From CAVTQY01 sp963736975 (GTDB lineage: Bacteria; Pseudomonadota; Alphaproteobacteria; Acetobacterales; Acetobacteraceae): DNA of 64,000 bases. The stretch spans positions 992,001 to 1,056,000 of the forward strand of contig CAVTQY010000002.1 of assembly GCA_963736975.1 (NCBI GenBank). The letters are read 5' to 3'. The notes beneath the pieces were generated by a model, which was not told the DNA's origin, did no database searches, and worked only from the letters and a program-made list of their open reading frames with translations. The position numbers and the translations under genes were made by a program. This document shows, one piece after another, positions 39,022-50,008 of this stretch (positions are counted from its first letter, which is position 1; every line of letters starts with the position of its first letter).

Positions 39022-39056
39022 GCGGCGGTCAGTGGTCAGGTACCAGTGATCAGTTG
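39022..39056. repeat. Iterated CAGTGRTCA repeat, cluster 1 (after 16S)
   Basis: Units GGTCAGTGGTCAG and CCAGTGATCAG lie in tandem 20-50 bases after the 16S end. The same unit recurs in the other spacers of this operon. Confidence 0.6.
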
Positions 39057-39195
39057 CTTTGGCGCCTTCCATATGGCCTCCGGTGGATGCCGGGGGTTGG
39101 GGTCCCATCGGACGCGTTCGATGGGGTCGCGTCCTGGATCCGGCGGTTCGCTGCATCGATCGGCGCCGCCAGCGTATCCCTTCCCTGCGATACCA

Positions 39196-39241
39196 GCGGT
39201 CAGTGGTCGGTTTCTTTTCTGACGCTGACCACTGCTGGACA
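39196..39241. repeat. Iterated CAGTGRTCA repeat, cluster 2 (hairpin before tRNA-Ile)
   Basis: CCAGCGGTCAGTGGTC is followed about 18 bases later by GACCACTGCTGG, so the two copies face each other and can form a hairpin directly upstream of tRNA-Ile. It may guide processing of the spacer tRNA. Confidence 0.55.
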
Positions 39242-39243
39242 GT

Positions 39244-39317
<74 letters not shown>

Positions 39318-39320
<3 letters not shown>

Positions 39321-39345
39321 GTGATCACTGGCCGCTGATCACTGA
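39318..39345. repeat. Iterated CAGTGRTCA repeat, cluster 3 (between the spacer tRNAs)
   Basis: CCAGTGATCACTGG is a perfect 14-base palindrome that begins at the CCA end of tRNA-Ile and is followed by GCTGATCACTGA. It fills the whole 25-base gap between the two tRNAs. Confidence 0.6.
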
Positions 39346-39421
39346 GGGGGTGTAGCTCAACTGGGAGAGCACCTGCTTTGCAAGCAGGGGGTCGTCGGTT
39401 CGAGTCCGATCACCTCCACCA
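39346..39421 (+). tRNA. tRNA-Ala (anticodon TGC)
   Basis: A 76-base cloverleaf beginning GGGGGTGTAGCTCAA, with anticodon loop CTTTGCAAG, T-loop GGTTCGAGTCC and encoded CCA. Confidence 0.98.
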
Positions 39422-39745
39422 TGGTGGGTGGTTTGGGGTATCGCAGAGGAATGTCGGGTTTCGGTGTGCGTGGGCCGCGGTGGCGGCTGCGCGCGCCGTT
39501 GTTGTCCCCGTTGGCATGACGTTGGTGTTGTGTGAGGTGCGGGGCGTGGTCTTTGTCAGGGTTAATCAGGTTCTGGTGCGTCTCTGGGCGCCTGGCGTTG
39601 CATGTCTGACCGGCGGGGTTTGTCCCCGCCCGCGATGCCGGTGGTGTTCAGGGGCGATATGTGTTGTGTGCTGAGCGAGAGTGATCCATCGCAGGATCGT
39701 TCTCACTGATCACGGATCACCGATGGCTGATCACTGATCACTGAG
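39422..39745 (+). other. Spacer between tRNA-Ala and 23S rRNA
   Basis: There is no gene in this stretch of about 320 bases. The first 270 bases are G/T-rich and show no feature I can name apart from a possible hairpin near GGCGGGGTTTGTCCCCGCC (39614-39632). The last part (39699-39744) is a dense cluster of TGATCACTGA-type repeats. Confidence 0.6.
39699..39744. repeat. Iterated CAGTGRTCA repeat, cluster 4 (before 23S)
   Basis: Several units in close order, including CACTGATCACGGATCACC and TGATCACTGATCACTGA, lie immediately before the left arm of the 23S processing stem. Confidence 0.6.
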
Positions 39746-39767
39746 GATGGTTTCTGTGCATGGGGGG
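39746..39767 (+). promoter_or_regulatory. Left arm of the pre-23S processing stem
   Basis: GATGGTTTCTGTGCATGG and the following Gs pair almost perfectly with 42630-42651, on the other side of the 23S gene. Such flanking stems are cut by RNase III in precursor rRNA. Confidence 0.7.
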
Positions 39768-39783
39768 ACCCGATGGGTTCCAT

Positions 39784-42579
<2,796 letters not shown>

Positions 42580-42581
<2 letters not shown>

Positions 42582-42629
42582 TGGTCAGTGGTCAGTTGTC
42601 GGTGGTCAGTCCACTGCCGGCGATCACTG
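42580..42629. repeat. Iterated CAGTGRTCA repeat, cluster 5 (after 23S)
   Basis: CAGTGGTCAGTGGTCAG, then TCGGTGGTCAGTCCACTG and CGATCACTG, follow the 23S end directly and stop at the right processing arm. Confidence 0.6.
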
Positions 42630-42651
42630 CCCTCCATGCACAGAAATCATC
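42630..42651 (+). promoter_or_regulatory. Right arm of the pre-23S processing stem
   Basis: CCCTCCATGCACAGAAATC with three more bases is the near-perfect reverse complement of 39746-39767. The pair brackets the 23S gene at 30-50 bases from each end. Confidence 0.7.
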
Positions 42652-42734
42652 TCCAGCGATCAACACACAACACACACGTCGCGCCAGAACCTGCCAGCCG
42701 CGGTCCGCTGACCACCGATGGACAGGCTGGACGA

Positions 42735-42850
42735 CCTGGTGGCTATAGCGGGGGGCCCGCACCCGATCCCATCCCGAACTCGGCCGTGAAAACCCCCAGC
42801 GCCCATGGTACTGTGGCTCAAGCCACGGGAGAGTCGGTCGCCGCCAGGTC
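42735..42850 (+). rRNA. 5S ribosomal RNA
   Basis: CCTGGTGGCTATAGCGGGG pairs at the end with CCGCCAGG, and the inner part CCCGATCCCATCCCGAACTC is universal for 5S. Length is about 116 bases. Confidence 0.95.
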
Positions 42851-42903
42851 TTCCAACCTATCCCCCTCCCCGGCTCAGGCCCGGCATCACGCATCCCAAC
42901 AAC

Positions 42904-42980
<77 letters not shown>

Positions 42981-43217
42981 TATTCCCCAACCCCGGGGTC
43001 CACCGGGGGGTCCAAGTCGCATCGCTTGGGGTCAGGATGGCCAGAATCCTCGGGCGCGTCACCGCGGCATAGCTGCTGCCACCTCCAGGGCCAGGCCGCG
43101 CCGGATACCCGTTGCGCACTTTTCCCGCTCTTAACGCTGTTCCTCCGAGGGAGGGAGCGGCGCCTCCATGTATTGCGGAAAGCAGCCATCCGCAACAATT
43201 TACCCCCAAGGGGGAAG

Positions 43218-43592
43218 ATGCGAGGCATAGTTATTCTCGGTCTGGCCCTCTTGCTCGGGGGGTGTGGTTCAGCCCAGGTGTGGATGCCGGATGATGGCGT
43301 CGCCGCCAATCCGAGAGCCTTCGATCAGTGCCGTTACGAGTCTGACCTCGCCACTCCGGTGCTTTACCAACACAGGTTCGAAGATGCCCTGGCCGCCGGC
43401 ATAGACAAAGGCACCAACCAGTCGCGACTGATCGGCGAGTGCATGCAGGCTGAGGGTTACCACTTGGAATTTATCGACCAGAAGACAGTCGCCGATGAGC
43501 ACCACGACGAGTTGGTTCAGGCGATGCAGCACTCGTGCAGTTTAGGGTCGCAAGATGCCTGCGCCACCGCGAGAGCTTTGCAGGCCCATTAA
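43218..43592 (+). CDS. Small lipoprotein of unknown function
   Basis: This 124-residue protein starts at an ATG with AGGGGGAAG upstream. The signal peptide MRGIVILGLALLLGGC has a lipobox with cysteine 16. The mature part is charged and has three more cysteines. It lies alone after the rRNA operon. I do not recognise the family. Confidence 0.7.
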   Translation: MRGIVILGLALLLGGCGSAQVWMPDDGVAANPRAFDQCRYESDLATPVLYQHRFEDALAAGIDKGTNQSRLIGECMQAEGYHLEFIDQKTVADEHHDELVQAMQHSCSLGSQDACATARALQAH

Positions 43593-43811
43593 GCTGCACT
43601 CAATTGCACCCGCAAAGTCCACAGAACTAGCTCCCGTTTCGATTCCCCATCGCCTCCGGAAAGATTCGCTCTGATGCGGTCCGACCGTAGCGTGCAGCGG
43701 CAGCACCCTTACATTGTCGGCCACCCCAGGGTACTCGCGCTATGAGCGCGGCGAGGTAGAGCCGCCGCTCGCGGTGTTGAGCGCCATCCGTCGCATCAGC
43801 GGCGGACACTA

Positions 43812-44025
43812 TTGGCGACAGCGTTGAGTGAAACCGTAGGCGGGCTGGACATCCGCGAGCAACTCGCCAGGATCGACCGCGAACTGGCCGCGCGCCGAGC
43901 TGAGGCGGTAGGAGTTCGAGCGCGGCTACCGCCGGAGCTGGCTGATCGCGATTGCCGCCGTCGCGGTGCTGATGGGCTCCGGCGCCACCATCGGCGCGCT
44001 GCTGGCCCTGGTATGCATGCGATGA
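43812..44025 (+). CDS. Small single-helix membrane protein (one-base frameshift)
   Basis: A TTG start gives MATALSETVGGLDIREQLAR and a coiled-coil-like stretch. Removing one G at 43911-43912 joins ELAARRAEAV to EFERGYRRSWLIAIAAV and a membrane helix ending ALLALVCMR, about 70 residues in all. A short coiled coil plus one helix is common in small prophage or plasmid proteins. Because both start and frame need assumptions, confidence is low. Confidence 0.4.
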
Positions 44026-44089
44026 ACAGCTTCTCGTTCCGAGTTTTCAGACCTGCATTGGATGCTGCTGTAGTCTGTAACGCCTTCCC

Positions 44090-44111
44090 AACTTCGCGGC
44101 GCCGCGAAGTT
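44090..44111. repeat. Perfect 22-base palindrome
   Basis: The core CTTCGCGGCGCCGCGAAG is extended by AA and TT to a perfect 22-base palindrome with no loop. It lies in an intergenic gap of the accessory region. Confidence 0.65.
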
Positions 44112-44149
44112 CTCGGGTTCACTCATCATCGGAAGGGGGGCGGGGCTGG

Positions 44150-44455
44150 GTGGCTTTCCCGATTGTAACCGTCCTTACGCCAATCGTCACGGTGATATCG
44201 GTCGTAATCGCAAACCTGCTGACTTTCAGCCAATCGGGTCGGGCCAAGCTGTGGGATTTCAGGCGCCAGGCTTATGGCGTCATCCTCTCCGAGCTGGCGT
44301 CCGTCGAGCGGGTGTGCGCCGCAGCCCGACGAAATCTTCCCCGAGGCGGACGCACTCTTTGCCGCAGCCGTCCGAAAGCATCGCCCGCTGCTACTCGCGC
44401 AAGGCCGGAAGGAAATGGCCCCGCGCCGACCGCCCCGGTTCTGGAGTTCGTGACT
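44150..44455 (+). CDS. Hypothetical membrane-anchored protein (probable frameshift)
   Basis: A GTG start gives an N-terminal hydrophobic helix (AFPIVTVLTPIVTVISVVIA), then FRRQAYGVILSELASVERVC. After AAA the frame seems to slip at 44325-44327 (CCC). Removing one C gives DEIFPEADALFAAAVRKHRP and a stop near 44455, rather than an arginine-rich tail. The layout (one helix plus a cytoplasmic helical part) is like orphan proteins of mobile regions. The function is unknown. Confidence 0.4.
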
Positions 44456-44673
44456 TTGCCAAATCTCGCGGAGGCGTAGGATTGGCCGCCAGCCGAGATA
44501 CGCACAGCGGTCGGCATCTTCCCCACACGGCCCGGGAGCCCCGCCCGGATACCGGGGCGCCTCGTTGAGTAACCGCTCGAAATCCCGGAAATGCCCCGGG
44601 ACGTTTTTGCACAGTGACAGCGCAACGATCCCGCAAATCAGAGAGAACTGCGCGCGGCTCGCCATAAAAGTGA

Positions 44674-44706
44674 AGGCCGGGAGTGTCCTCCCGGCCCCAT
44701 TTTTAC
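44674..44706. terminator. Intrinsic terminator, possibly bidirectional
   Basis: A perfect 9-bp stem GGCCGGGAG / CTCCCGGCC with loop TGTC is followed by CCATTTTT on the plus strand. An AAAA lies 5' of the stem, so it could also end transcription from the other side. Confidence 0.75.
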
Positions 44707-44712
44707 CATCAA

Positions 44713-44799
44713 GGCAGAGCCATGCTGAACACGGCTCTGCTAGCCCCAGAGCGCCGAAGGGCGAGCCGGCTGGCTGTCCCCAAAGACGGGCCGGCTCGT
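44713..44799. other. Two strong hairpins, candidate structured RNA
   Basis: GCAGAGCC / GGCTCTGC (44713-44720 and 44732-44739) and CGAGCCGGC / GCCGGCTCG (44762-44770 and 44790-44798) are perfect stems of 8 and 9 bp. The second has an inner GTC/GAC pairing. Together with the terminator just upstream, they make a row of three hairpins outside any gene. Confidence 0.5.
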
Positions 44800-44964
44800 T
44801 CCTCAGCCACCAAGTGTGCGGCGCCATCGGGGGGATGACCAGCCGCACCGGCGCAACAATTCCGGTAAGTTAAATCACACCGCCTGGCCGGGGCTCTGGC
44901 TGCGATCTCGGTATATAGCCGATGGGCGAGGGCACTCATGCGCCTCCCCAAAGGGGGGCGAAGA

Positions 44965-45162
44965 ATGCCCAACCCGTTCGAGCACGCCGCCGTCACCGCG
45001 CACTTTTACGCGGGCAACCGCGTTCAACTCACCGCGGTAGATGCCATCCCGCTCAGCGACCCGGAGAACGGAGACGCCGAAGACTGCCGCCGGCGCGGCA
45101 TCTCGGTGGTCGCTCGTTGGCTGAAGCGCGGCAACCCGTCATTGCGGGTTTATGTGCCGTGA
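44965..45162 (+). CDS. Small hypothetical protein
   Basis: This 65-residue protein begins MPNPFEHAAVTAHFYAGN; a purine-rich GGGGCGAAGA lies before the ATG. It is basic at the C-terminus (RWLKRGNPSLRVYVP). It has no recognisable domain and ends in a 13-base convergent overlap with the HEPN-like gene. Confidence 0.4.
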   Translation: MPNPFEHAAVTAHFYAGNRVQLTAVDAIPLSDPENGDAEDCRRRGISVVARWLKRGNPSLRVYVP

Positions 45163-45364
45163 TCTGAAGATGGCCGGGGGATCAGCCCTTGGCCGGCGGC
45201 CTTCTCTCTCAGCGCAAAAACCGATTCTGCCGCGATTCGGTAAATCCGATCGAAGTCGTCCCACCCGAGAGAGCGCATCCTTGTGATCTTGACCTTGCCG
45301 AATGGTCGCTTGTCTTCCAGCGGCTCCATCTCCTTCCGCTCTGTCTCATAGTCTTCGTCCCTAA

Positions 45365-46327
45365 GTGTCCGTCCGGCGACTTTGAGAGTCATTTGAATCG
45401 CTTAACGGAACCGGTTGAACGGATCGGTTTGGCTGTGATTCGCTGTGTGGCACCAATTCGCGAGGTGCCCGATGTGGACGACTGAGAACCGCCGTCGATA
45501 TGACCGTGACCAGCTGCGTTATCCCAGCGACCTCACCGACGCGGAGTGGCAGCTGATCGAGCCCTTGATCCGGCCTGCCAAGCGCGGTGGCGGCAAGCGC
45601 ACGGTGAACATGCGCGAAGTCGTCAACGGCGTGATGTATGTGCTGAGCACCGGTTGTCAGTGGCGCTACATCCCGAAGGACCTGCCGCCGCGCAGCACAG
45701 TGAACGGCTATTTCTGCTTGTGGGGTTGGGATGGCACATTGCAGAAGATCCATCACACACTCTACGCCAAGTGCCGCGAGCAGGCCGAACGTGAGGCCAG
45801 CCCGACCGCCTGCGTGATCGACAGCCAGAGTGTGAAAAGCGCAGAAAAACGGGGTCTGGGATCGATCCGCATGGCTTCGACGCGGGCAAGCTGATCAAGG
45901 GCAAGAAGCGCCATGTCCTGGTCGACACCCTGGGTCTGGTGCTGCACACGGTGGTGACTGCCGCCGACGTTCAGGACCGCGACGGCGGCATCCTGTTGTT
46001 GTCCACTCTGTTCGGGCAGTTCCCGTTCCTTCGCAAGCTGTTCGCCGACGGCGCCTACGCAGGACCGGTCTTCCAGGAAGGCGTCGCCAAGACGATGCGC
46101 GGCCTGATGGTCGAGATCGTCAAACGCAGCGATCACGCCAAAGGCTTCGTCGTCGAACCCAAGCGCTGGATCGTCGAGCGTTCCATCGCCTGGCTCAACC
46201 GGTGCCGTCGGCTCGCCAAAGATTGGGAAAACCGCAACCACAACGCACTCGCCTTCCTCCGCCTCGCCGCAATCCGCCTCATGCTCAGAAAGCTCTGCAA
46301 TCCTTTATGAAGTCTCCGGACGGACTC
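45365..46327 (+). mobile_element. IS5-family insertion sequence (IS427/IS1031-like)
   Basis: The 963-base element has 18-base terminal inverted repeats GTGTCCGTCCGGCGACTT and (complement) GAGTCCGTCCGGAGACTT, with two mismatches. A direct TAA repeat (45362-45364 and 46328-46330) is the TNA target duplication typical of this group. It carries one transposase gene. Its insertion splits a HEPN-like gene on the minus strand. Confidence 0.9.
45472..46310 (+). CDS. IS5-family transposase (frame change in the middle)
   Basis: The N-terminal part MWTTENRRRYDRDQLRYPSD and DAEWQLIEPLIRPAKRGG holds the DUF4096-like domain. The C-terminal part includes GKKRHVLVDTLGLVLHTVV, FADGAYAGPVFQEGV and RRWIVERSIAWLNRCRRL-like DDE segments. 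The frames meet near CTGGGATCGATCC (45856-45868), where VKSAEK must continue to GIDPHGFDAGK. Some IS427-group elements use a programmed frameshift, but the usual site is not obvious here and a missing G is equally likely. Confidence 0.85.
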
Positions 46328-46700
46328 TAAGAGGGGCCGCATAGCGCCCTGACCAGTAGAGACATCTCCGGGCGATCATTAGGCGATGCAAATCATCGGG
46401 CGGGAGGGGTGGAAGCTCCGCATCTGACCACAGCGAAAGCAGATCATGCGTGGGTCTGACCCTGACAACGTGAGGCATCGCCCCCCTAATTCGATGCGCT
46501 GAGCGATGACGGCTTTGATTATCAGTTCGAGCGAAACTGATGCTTCCCTGAGAAATGCCTCCATGACATCGCCGCAGGCGAGCTCATCAGCCCTGCCGCT
46601 CAGTCGAGGGAGAGTTCCTGAGGGGTGGTGCTGAAGTGGACCCCGGATTTGGGACCGGGGCATAGTTGGAAGTGGGCCGTTCCGTTGCTAGACGGAGCGG

Positions 46701-47019
46701 ATGATGACGAAGCGAACGAGACGAAAGATTGACGCGGCGTTGAAGGCGAAGATTGCGCTGGAGGCGCTGCGAGAAGAGGCGACGGTCGCGGACCTGGCGC
46801 AACGCCACGGGGTGCATCCGACGCAGGTCTATGCCTGGAAGAAGCAGCTGCAGGACCAGGCGGCGCGGGCATTCGATGCCGGTATTGGCCGGGACGGCGA
46901 GGAAGCGCGCGAGCGAGAGATCGAGAAGCTGCACGCCAAGGCTTGTCCTCGGGCTTGACCCGAGGATCGGGCAGTTGACGGTGGAACGCGAATTTTTAGC
47001 CAGGAGGTCCGGAAGATGA
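46701..47019 (+). CDS. IS3-family OrfA (interrupted by a 25-base palindromic insertion)
   Basis: This protein begins MMTKRTRRKIDAALKAKIAL and has the helix-turn-helix of IS3 OrfA (ALREEATVADLAQRHGVHP and QVYAWKKQLQDQ). After EKLHAK a 25-base insertion (46941-46965) shifts the frame to an early stop at 46958. Without the insertion the leucine-zipper end IGQLTVEREFLARRSGR follows and stops at 47019, overlapping the orfB ATG by four bases. OrfA binds the element ends and forms the fused transposase with OrfB. Confidence 0.85.
46941..46965. repeat. REP-like palindrome inserted in orfA
   Basis: The inserted block contains CCTCGGG-CTTGA-CCCGAGG, a perfect 7-bp stem. Short palindromes of this wording (GTCCTCGGGCTTGACCCGAG) are common between genes in many alphaproteobacteria. 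Here it sits inside a transposase gene, and its exact removal restores the reading frame. Confidence 0.75.
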
Positions 47020-47406
47020 GCGCGCCGGACCGGAGAGCGTTGCTCGAGCACGATCGTGGCAAGCTGTCGATCCGGCGGCAGTGCGCACTGCTCGGGGTGG
47101 CGCGTTCCGGGGTGTATCGGCAGCGTCGGCCGGCGAACGACAATGACCTGGCTGTGATGCGCCAGCTCGACGAGCTGTTCACCGCCTGGCCATTTCTCGG
47201 CTCGCGGCGGATGGCGGCGATGCTGCGGGCGGAGGGGTATCGGATCAACCGTAAGCGCGTGCAGCGGTTGATGCGTCGGATGGGCATCGCGGCGCTGGGC
47301 CCAAAGCCACGGACGACGAAACCTGCGCCGGGACACAAGATCTTTCCGTATCTGCTGCGCGGTGTGGCGATCGACCGGCCCAACCAGGTGTGGGCGGCGG
47401 ACATCA

Positions 47407-49239
47407 GTGTGCCGCGGCAAGCGGCGTGAGAGATGGGGGCCGGCCCCCCGCAATCGGCTTGCAGGAGCAGGTTGCAAACCACCGTAAGCGGCGCGGGTCA
47501 AAAGCCCGGGTCGTGAGCGTTACGGAAAAGGCGCCGCAAGGCGTCAGGTAGGAGACAGGAAGGCGAACAACCGTGAACTGCCGTTCAAGTGTCGAAAGTG
47601 CTCAAACGATGTCGAAACCGGTGAGTGATGTTGCGCCGGGATCAGTCTGGCCGATACCTGCTTACGGGTCAGACGGCGTCCGGCATAGAGGCAGCGCGAT
47701 CCTGTTTCAGGCTCTTACGTTGAACCGCGGGAACCTGGGTGGCGATGCGAAGCGAAAGGCACAAGCCCGCGAGGCGAGGCCGATAGTAGCGAAGCGCTGC
47801 CAAGGGACGGAGCCGCTCGTAGTAGCGTTGAGACCGCTGTAATGGCGGTGGAGCGAAGGGGCGGCGTCATCCACGCAGGCAAGGGAGATCAACCGGGCGA
47901 CCGGGAGGAATCCTCCATGACCTGCAAGCCTTACGACGTTCCCAAGACCTTGATATGGGAGGCATGGTTACATGTGAAGGCCAATCAGGGCGCCGCGGGG
48001 ATCGATGCCGAGACGATCGAGCGGTTCGAGGAAAAGCTGGGCGGCAACCTGTACAGAATTTGGAATCGGATGAGCTCCGGCAGCTACTTTCCGCCGCCGG
48101 TGAAGGCCGTGCCGATCCCGAAGAAGTCAGGAGGCGTCCGGATATTGGGCATTCCGACGGTAGCCGACAGGATCGCGCAGACGGCGGTGAAGAAGTGGCT
48201 TGAGCCACGGCTTGATCCGATCTTCCGCGCTGATTCCTATGGCTATCGGCCAGGGAAGTCGGCGCTGGCGGCAATCGCTGTTACCAGACGCCGCTGCTGG
48301 GATTACGACTGGGTCGTTGAGTTCGAACATCCGAGGTCTGTTCAACAATCTCGATCATGATCTGCTGATGAAGGCTCTGCGCAAGCACTGTCAGGAGCCA
48401 TGGATCCTGCTCTACGTGGAACGCTGGCTGAAAGCGCCAATGCAGACCACGGACGGGCAGATCCTGGAACGCGATAAAGGCACACCGCAAGGTGGTGTCG
48501 TGTCGCCGATCCTGGCCAATTTGTTTCTGCACTACGCATTTGATCTTTGGGTGACGCGGCATCTGCCCGGCGTTCGGTATGCCCGATACGCCGACGATGC
48601 GGTGCTTCACTGCAAGAGCAAGCGCCAGGCAGAGTACGTGCTTGATTGCGTCCGGGAGAGGTTCCAGGCCTGCAAGCTCGAACTGCATCCAGGCAAGACA
48701 CGGATTGTGTATTGTCAGGACATCAATCGGACCGGGGATCACCCCGAAATCCAGTTCACGTTTCTTGGTTATACGTTCAGGCCTCGCAAGGCGGTGGACA
48801 AGTATGACCGGGTTTACGTGAACTTCTCCCCCGCCGTCAGCCGCGACGCCCTCAAGGCCATGCGGCAGACGATCAGGGGATGGCACCTGCAACTGAAGAG
48901 CGACAAGAGCTTGGACGATCTTTCGGCCATGTTCGCACCGATCCTGAGAGGATGGCAGCAGTACTATGGCCGCTTCCACGGATCGGCACTCAAGCCAGTA
49001 TGGCGGCACATGAACCTGTTCCTGATCCGGTGGCTGATGCGCAAGCACAAGCGGCTGGCAGGCCATAAGACACGGGCTGCCGAGATGCTCAGGCGACTCG
49101 CGCAAAGGCAGCCGGATGCGTTCGCTCATTGGTCGCTGGGATTTCTATCGTAGGACGGATGGTGGGAGCCGGATGAGCTGAGAGGTTCACGTCCGGTTCT
49201 GCGAGAGGCTGGAGGTGAAATTCCTCCGGCCTACTCACC
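47407..49239 (+). mobile_element. Group II intron with encoded reverse transcriptase
   Basis: The 5' boundary GTGTG matches the group II GUGYG start. Near the 3' end, domain V is GAGCCGGATGAGCTGAGAGG continuing to CACGTCCGGTTCT (49166-49200). Domain VI (49201-49238) includes a GGAGGTGAAATTCCTCC hairpin and ends CTACTCAC, the usual AY. The 3' splice point is uncertain by one base (49238 or 49239). The ribozyme part is about 500 bases before the reverse transcriptase gene. Group II introns splice out as RNA and move by retrohoming. Confidence 0.85.
47917..49153 (+). CDS. Group II intron reverse transcriptase/maturase (one-base frameshift)
   Basis: The ATG has GGGAGGA upstream. RT motifs include VRILGIPTVADRIAQTAVKK, GYRPGKSALAAI, GTPQGGVVSPILANLFLHY and the catalytic YADD in RYARYADDAVL. 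The maturase X domain includes GWQQYYGRFHGSAL, and the protein ends soon after it with no HNH endonuclease domain. The frame breaks at 48321-48328 (GTTCGAAC). Removing one A gives WVVEFDIRGLFNNLDHD. The repaired protein has about 411 residues. It helps the intron splice and copies it into DNA. Confidence 0.88.
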
Positions 49240-50008
49240 CCTATGTGCCGATCGGTCGTGGCTTTCTGTATCTCGTCGCGATCATGGACTGGGCCTCCCG
49301 CGCGGTGCTGGCGTGGCGGTTGTCGAACAGCATGGATGTATCGTTCTGCGTCTCGGCGCTGGAGGAAGCGCTGACCCGGTTCGGCAGGCCGGACATCTTC
49401 AACACCGACCAGGGCAGCCAATTCACCAGCGCCACATTCACCACGGAGCTGCTGGCGGCCGGGATCAAAGTCTCGATGGATGGCCGCGGCCGGTGGATGG
49501 ACAACGTGTTCATCGAGCGGCTGTGGCGGTCGCTGAAGCACGAGGACATCTACCTGAAAGGCTACGCCGATGGGCGCGAGGCGAAAGCTGGGATCGCCTC
49601 GTGGGTGGCATTCTACAATACCAGGAGGCCCCACCAGGCGTTGGGGAACCGGGCACCGATGACGGTCTGGCGTGCCGGCATCTTCGGCGAGTTAGGGGAC
49701 TCGGCTGTGGATATGACGCTGCGCTTGGACAACGCTGCCGCGTTGCCCACATACCCACAGCCGTCACAACAACAGCCATGCGCAGCTTAATGGTATAAGG
49801 AGGTCGGACCGGTCGCACTTTCACCTAACAACCCTCGCCCAGTGGTCCTCACTGAAGGGTCCACTTCAGTGCAGCATTCTTGCAGACCAGGTGAAAACTG
49901 GATCGCAACGGATTCCGACTCGGGGGTGCGGCAGCTGGAGTCGGAGCATGACGGCACCTCGTTGCAACCCCAAAGCAATCACCAAGGCGGTGGATATTAT
50001 TGACCCGT

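Larger units (their letters stand above)
44456..44964. other. Gene-free stretch with tandem hairpins
   Basis: No coding frame here is convincing. The stretch contains an intrinsic terminator (44674-44706) and two further strong hairpins (44713-44739 and 44761-44799). The part before 44640 shows only scattered GC-rich repeats. Confidence 0.55.
45150..46631 (-). pseudogene. HEPN-like protein gene split by an IS5-family element and cut by an IS3-family element
   Basis: The 3' part (45150-45364) and the 5' part (46331-46631) join in frame once the IS5 element and one TAA target copy are removed, giving RRCLYWSGRYAAPL, then LRDEDYETERKEMEP. A missing G in the C6 run at 46481-46486 also has to be allowed, joining LELIIKAVIAQRIELG to MPHVVRVRPTHDLLSLW. 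The segment RPTHDLLSLW and the YWSGRYAAPL region resemble HEPN-type proteins, many of which are RNases of toxin or phage-defence systems. The 5' end is lost at the IS3 boundary (46632). The active-site reading is tentative, since only one RxxH-like element is visible. Confidence 0.55.
47016..49790 (+). pseudogene. IS3-family OrfB transposase, interrupted by a group II intron
   Basis: Exon 1 (47016-47406) includes the helical HTH_21-type part and ends at NQVWAADI, which contains the first D of the DDE catalytic triad. Exon 2 (from about 49239/49240 to 49790) continues YVPIGRGFLYLVAIMDWA, the second D in FNTDQGSQFTS and the E in VFIERLWRSLKHE. Precise intron removal would give GAC ATC ACC TAT (D-I-T-Y), the conserved wording. 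One extra C in CACCCCTAT makes the joined frame depend on which base is taken as the intron end. Confidence 0.85.
46632..49868 (+). mobile_element. IS3-family insertion sequence carrying a group II intron
   Basis: The ends TGAAGTGGACCC (46632-46643) and GGGTCCACTTCA (49857-49868) are perfect 12-base inverted repeats with the TG...CA form of the family. A direct repeat GTGC (46628-46631 and 49869-49872) is the target duplication. Inside are orfA and orfB. The 3.2-kb length is explained by a group II intron of about 1.83 kb in orfB and a 25-base palindromic insertion in orfA; without them the element would be about 1.38 kb, normal for IS3. Confidence 0.9.

Noticed and set aside
45841..45870. 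Programmed -1 frameshift in the IS5 transposase
   Set aside because: Related elements can use one, but the frames meet after the A run at a CTGGGATC stretch, and one missing G explains it as well. Not claimed.
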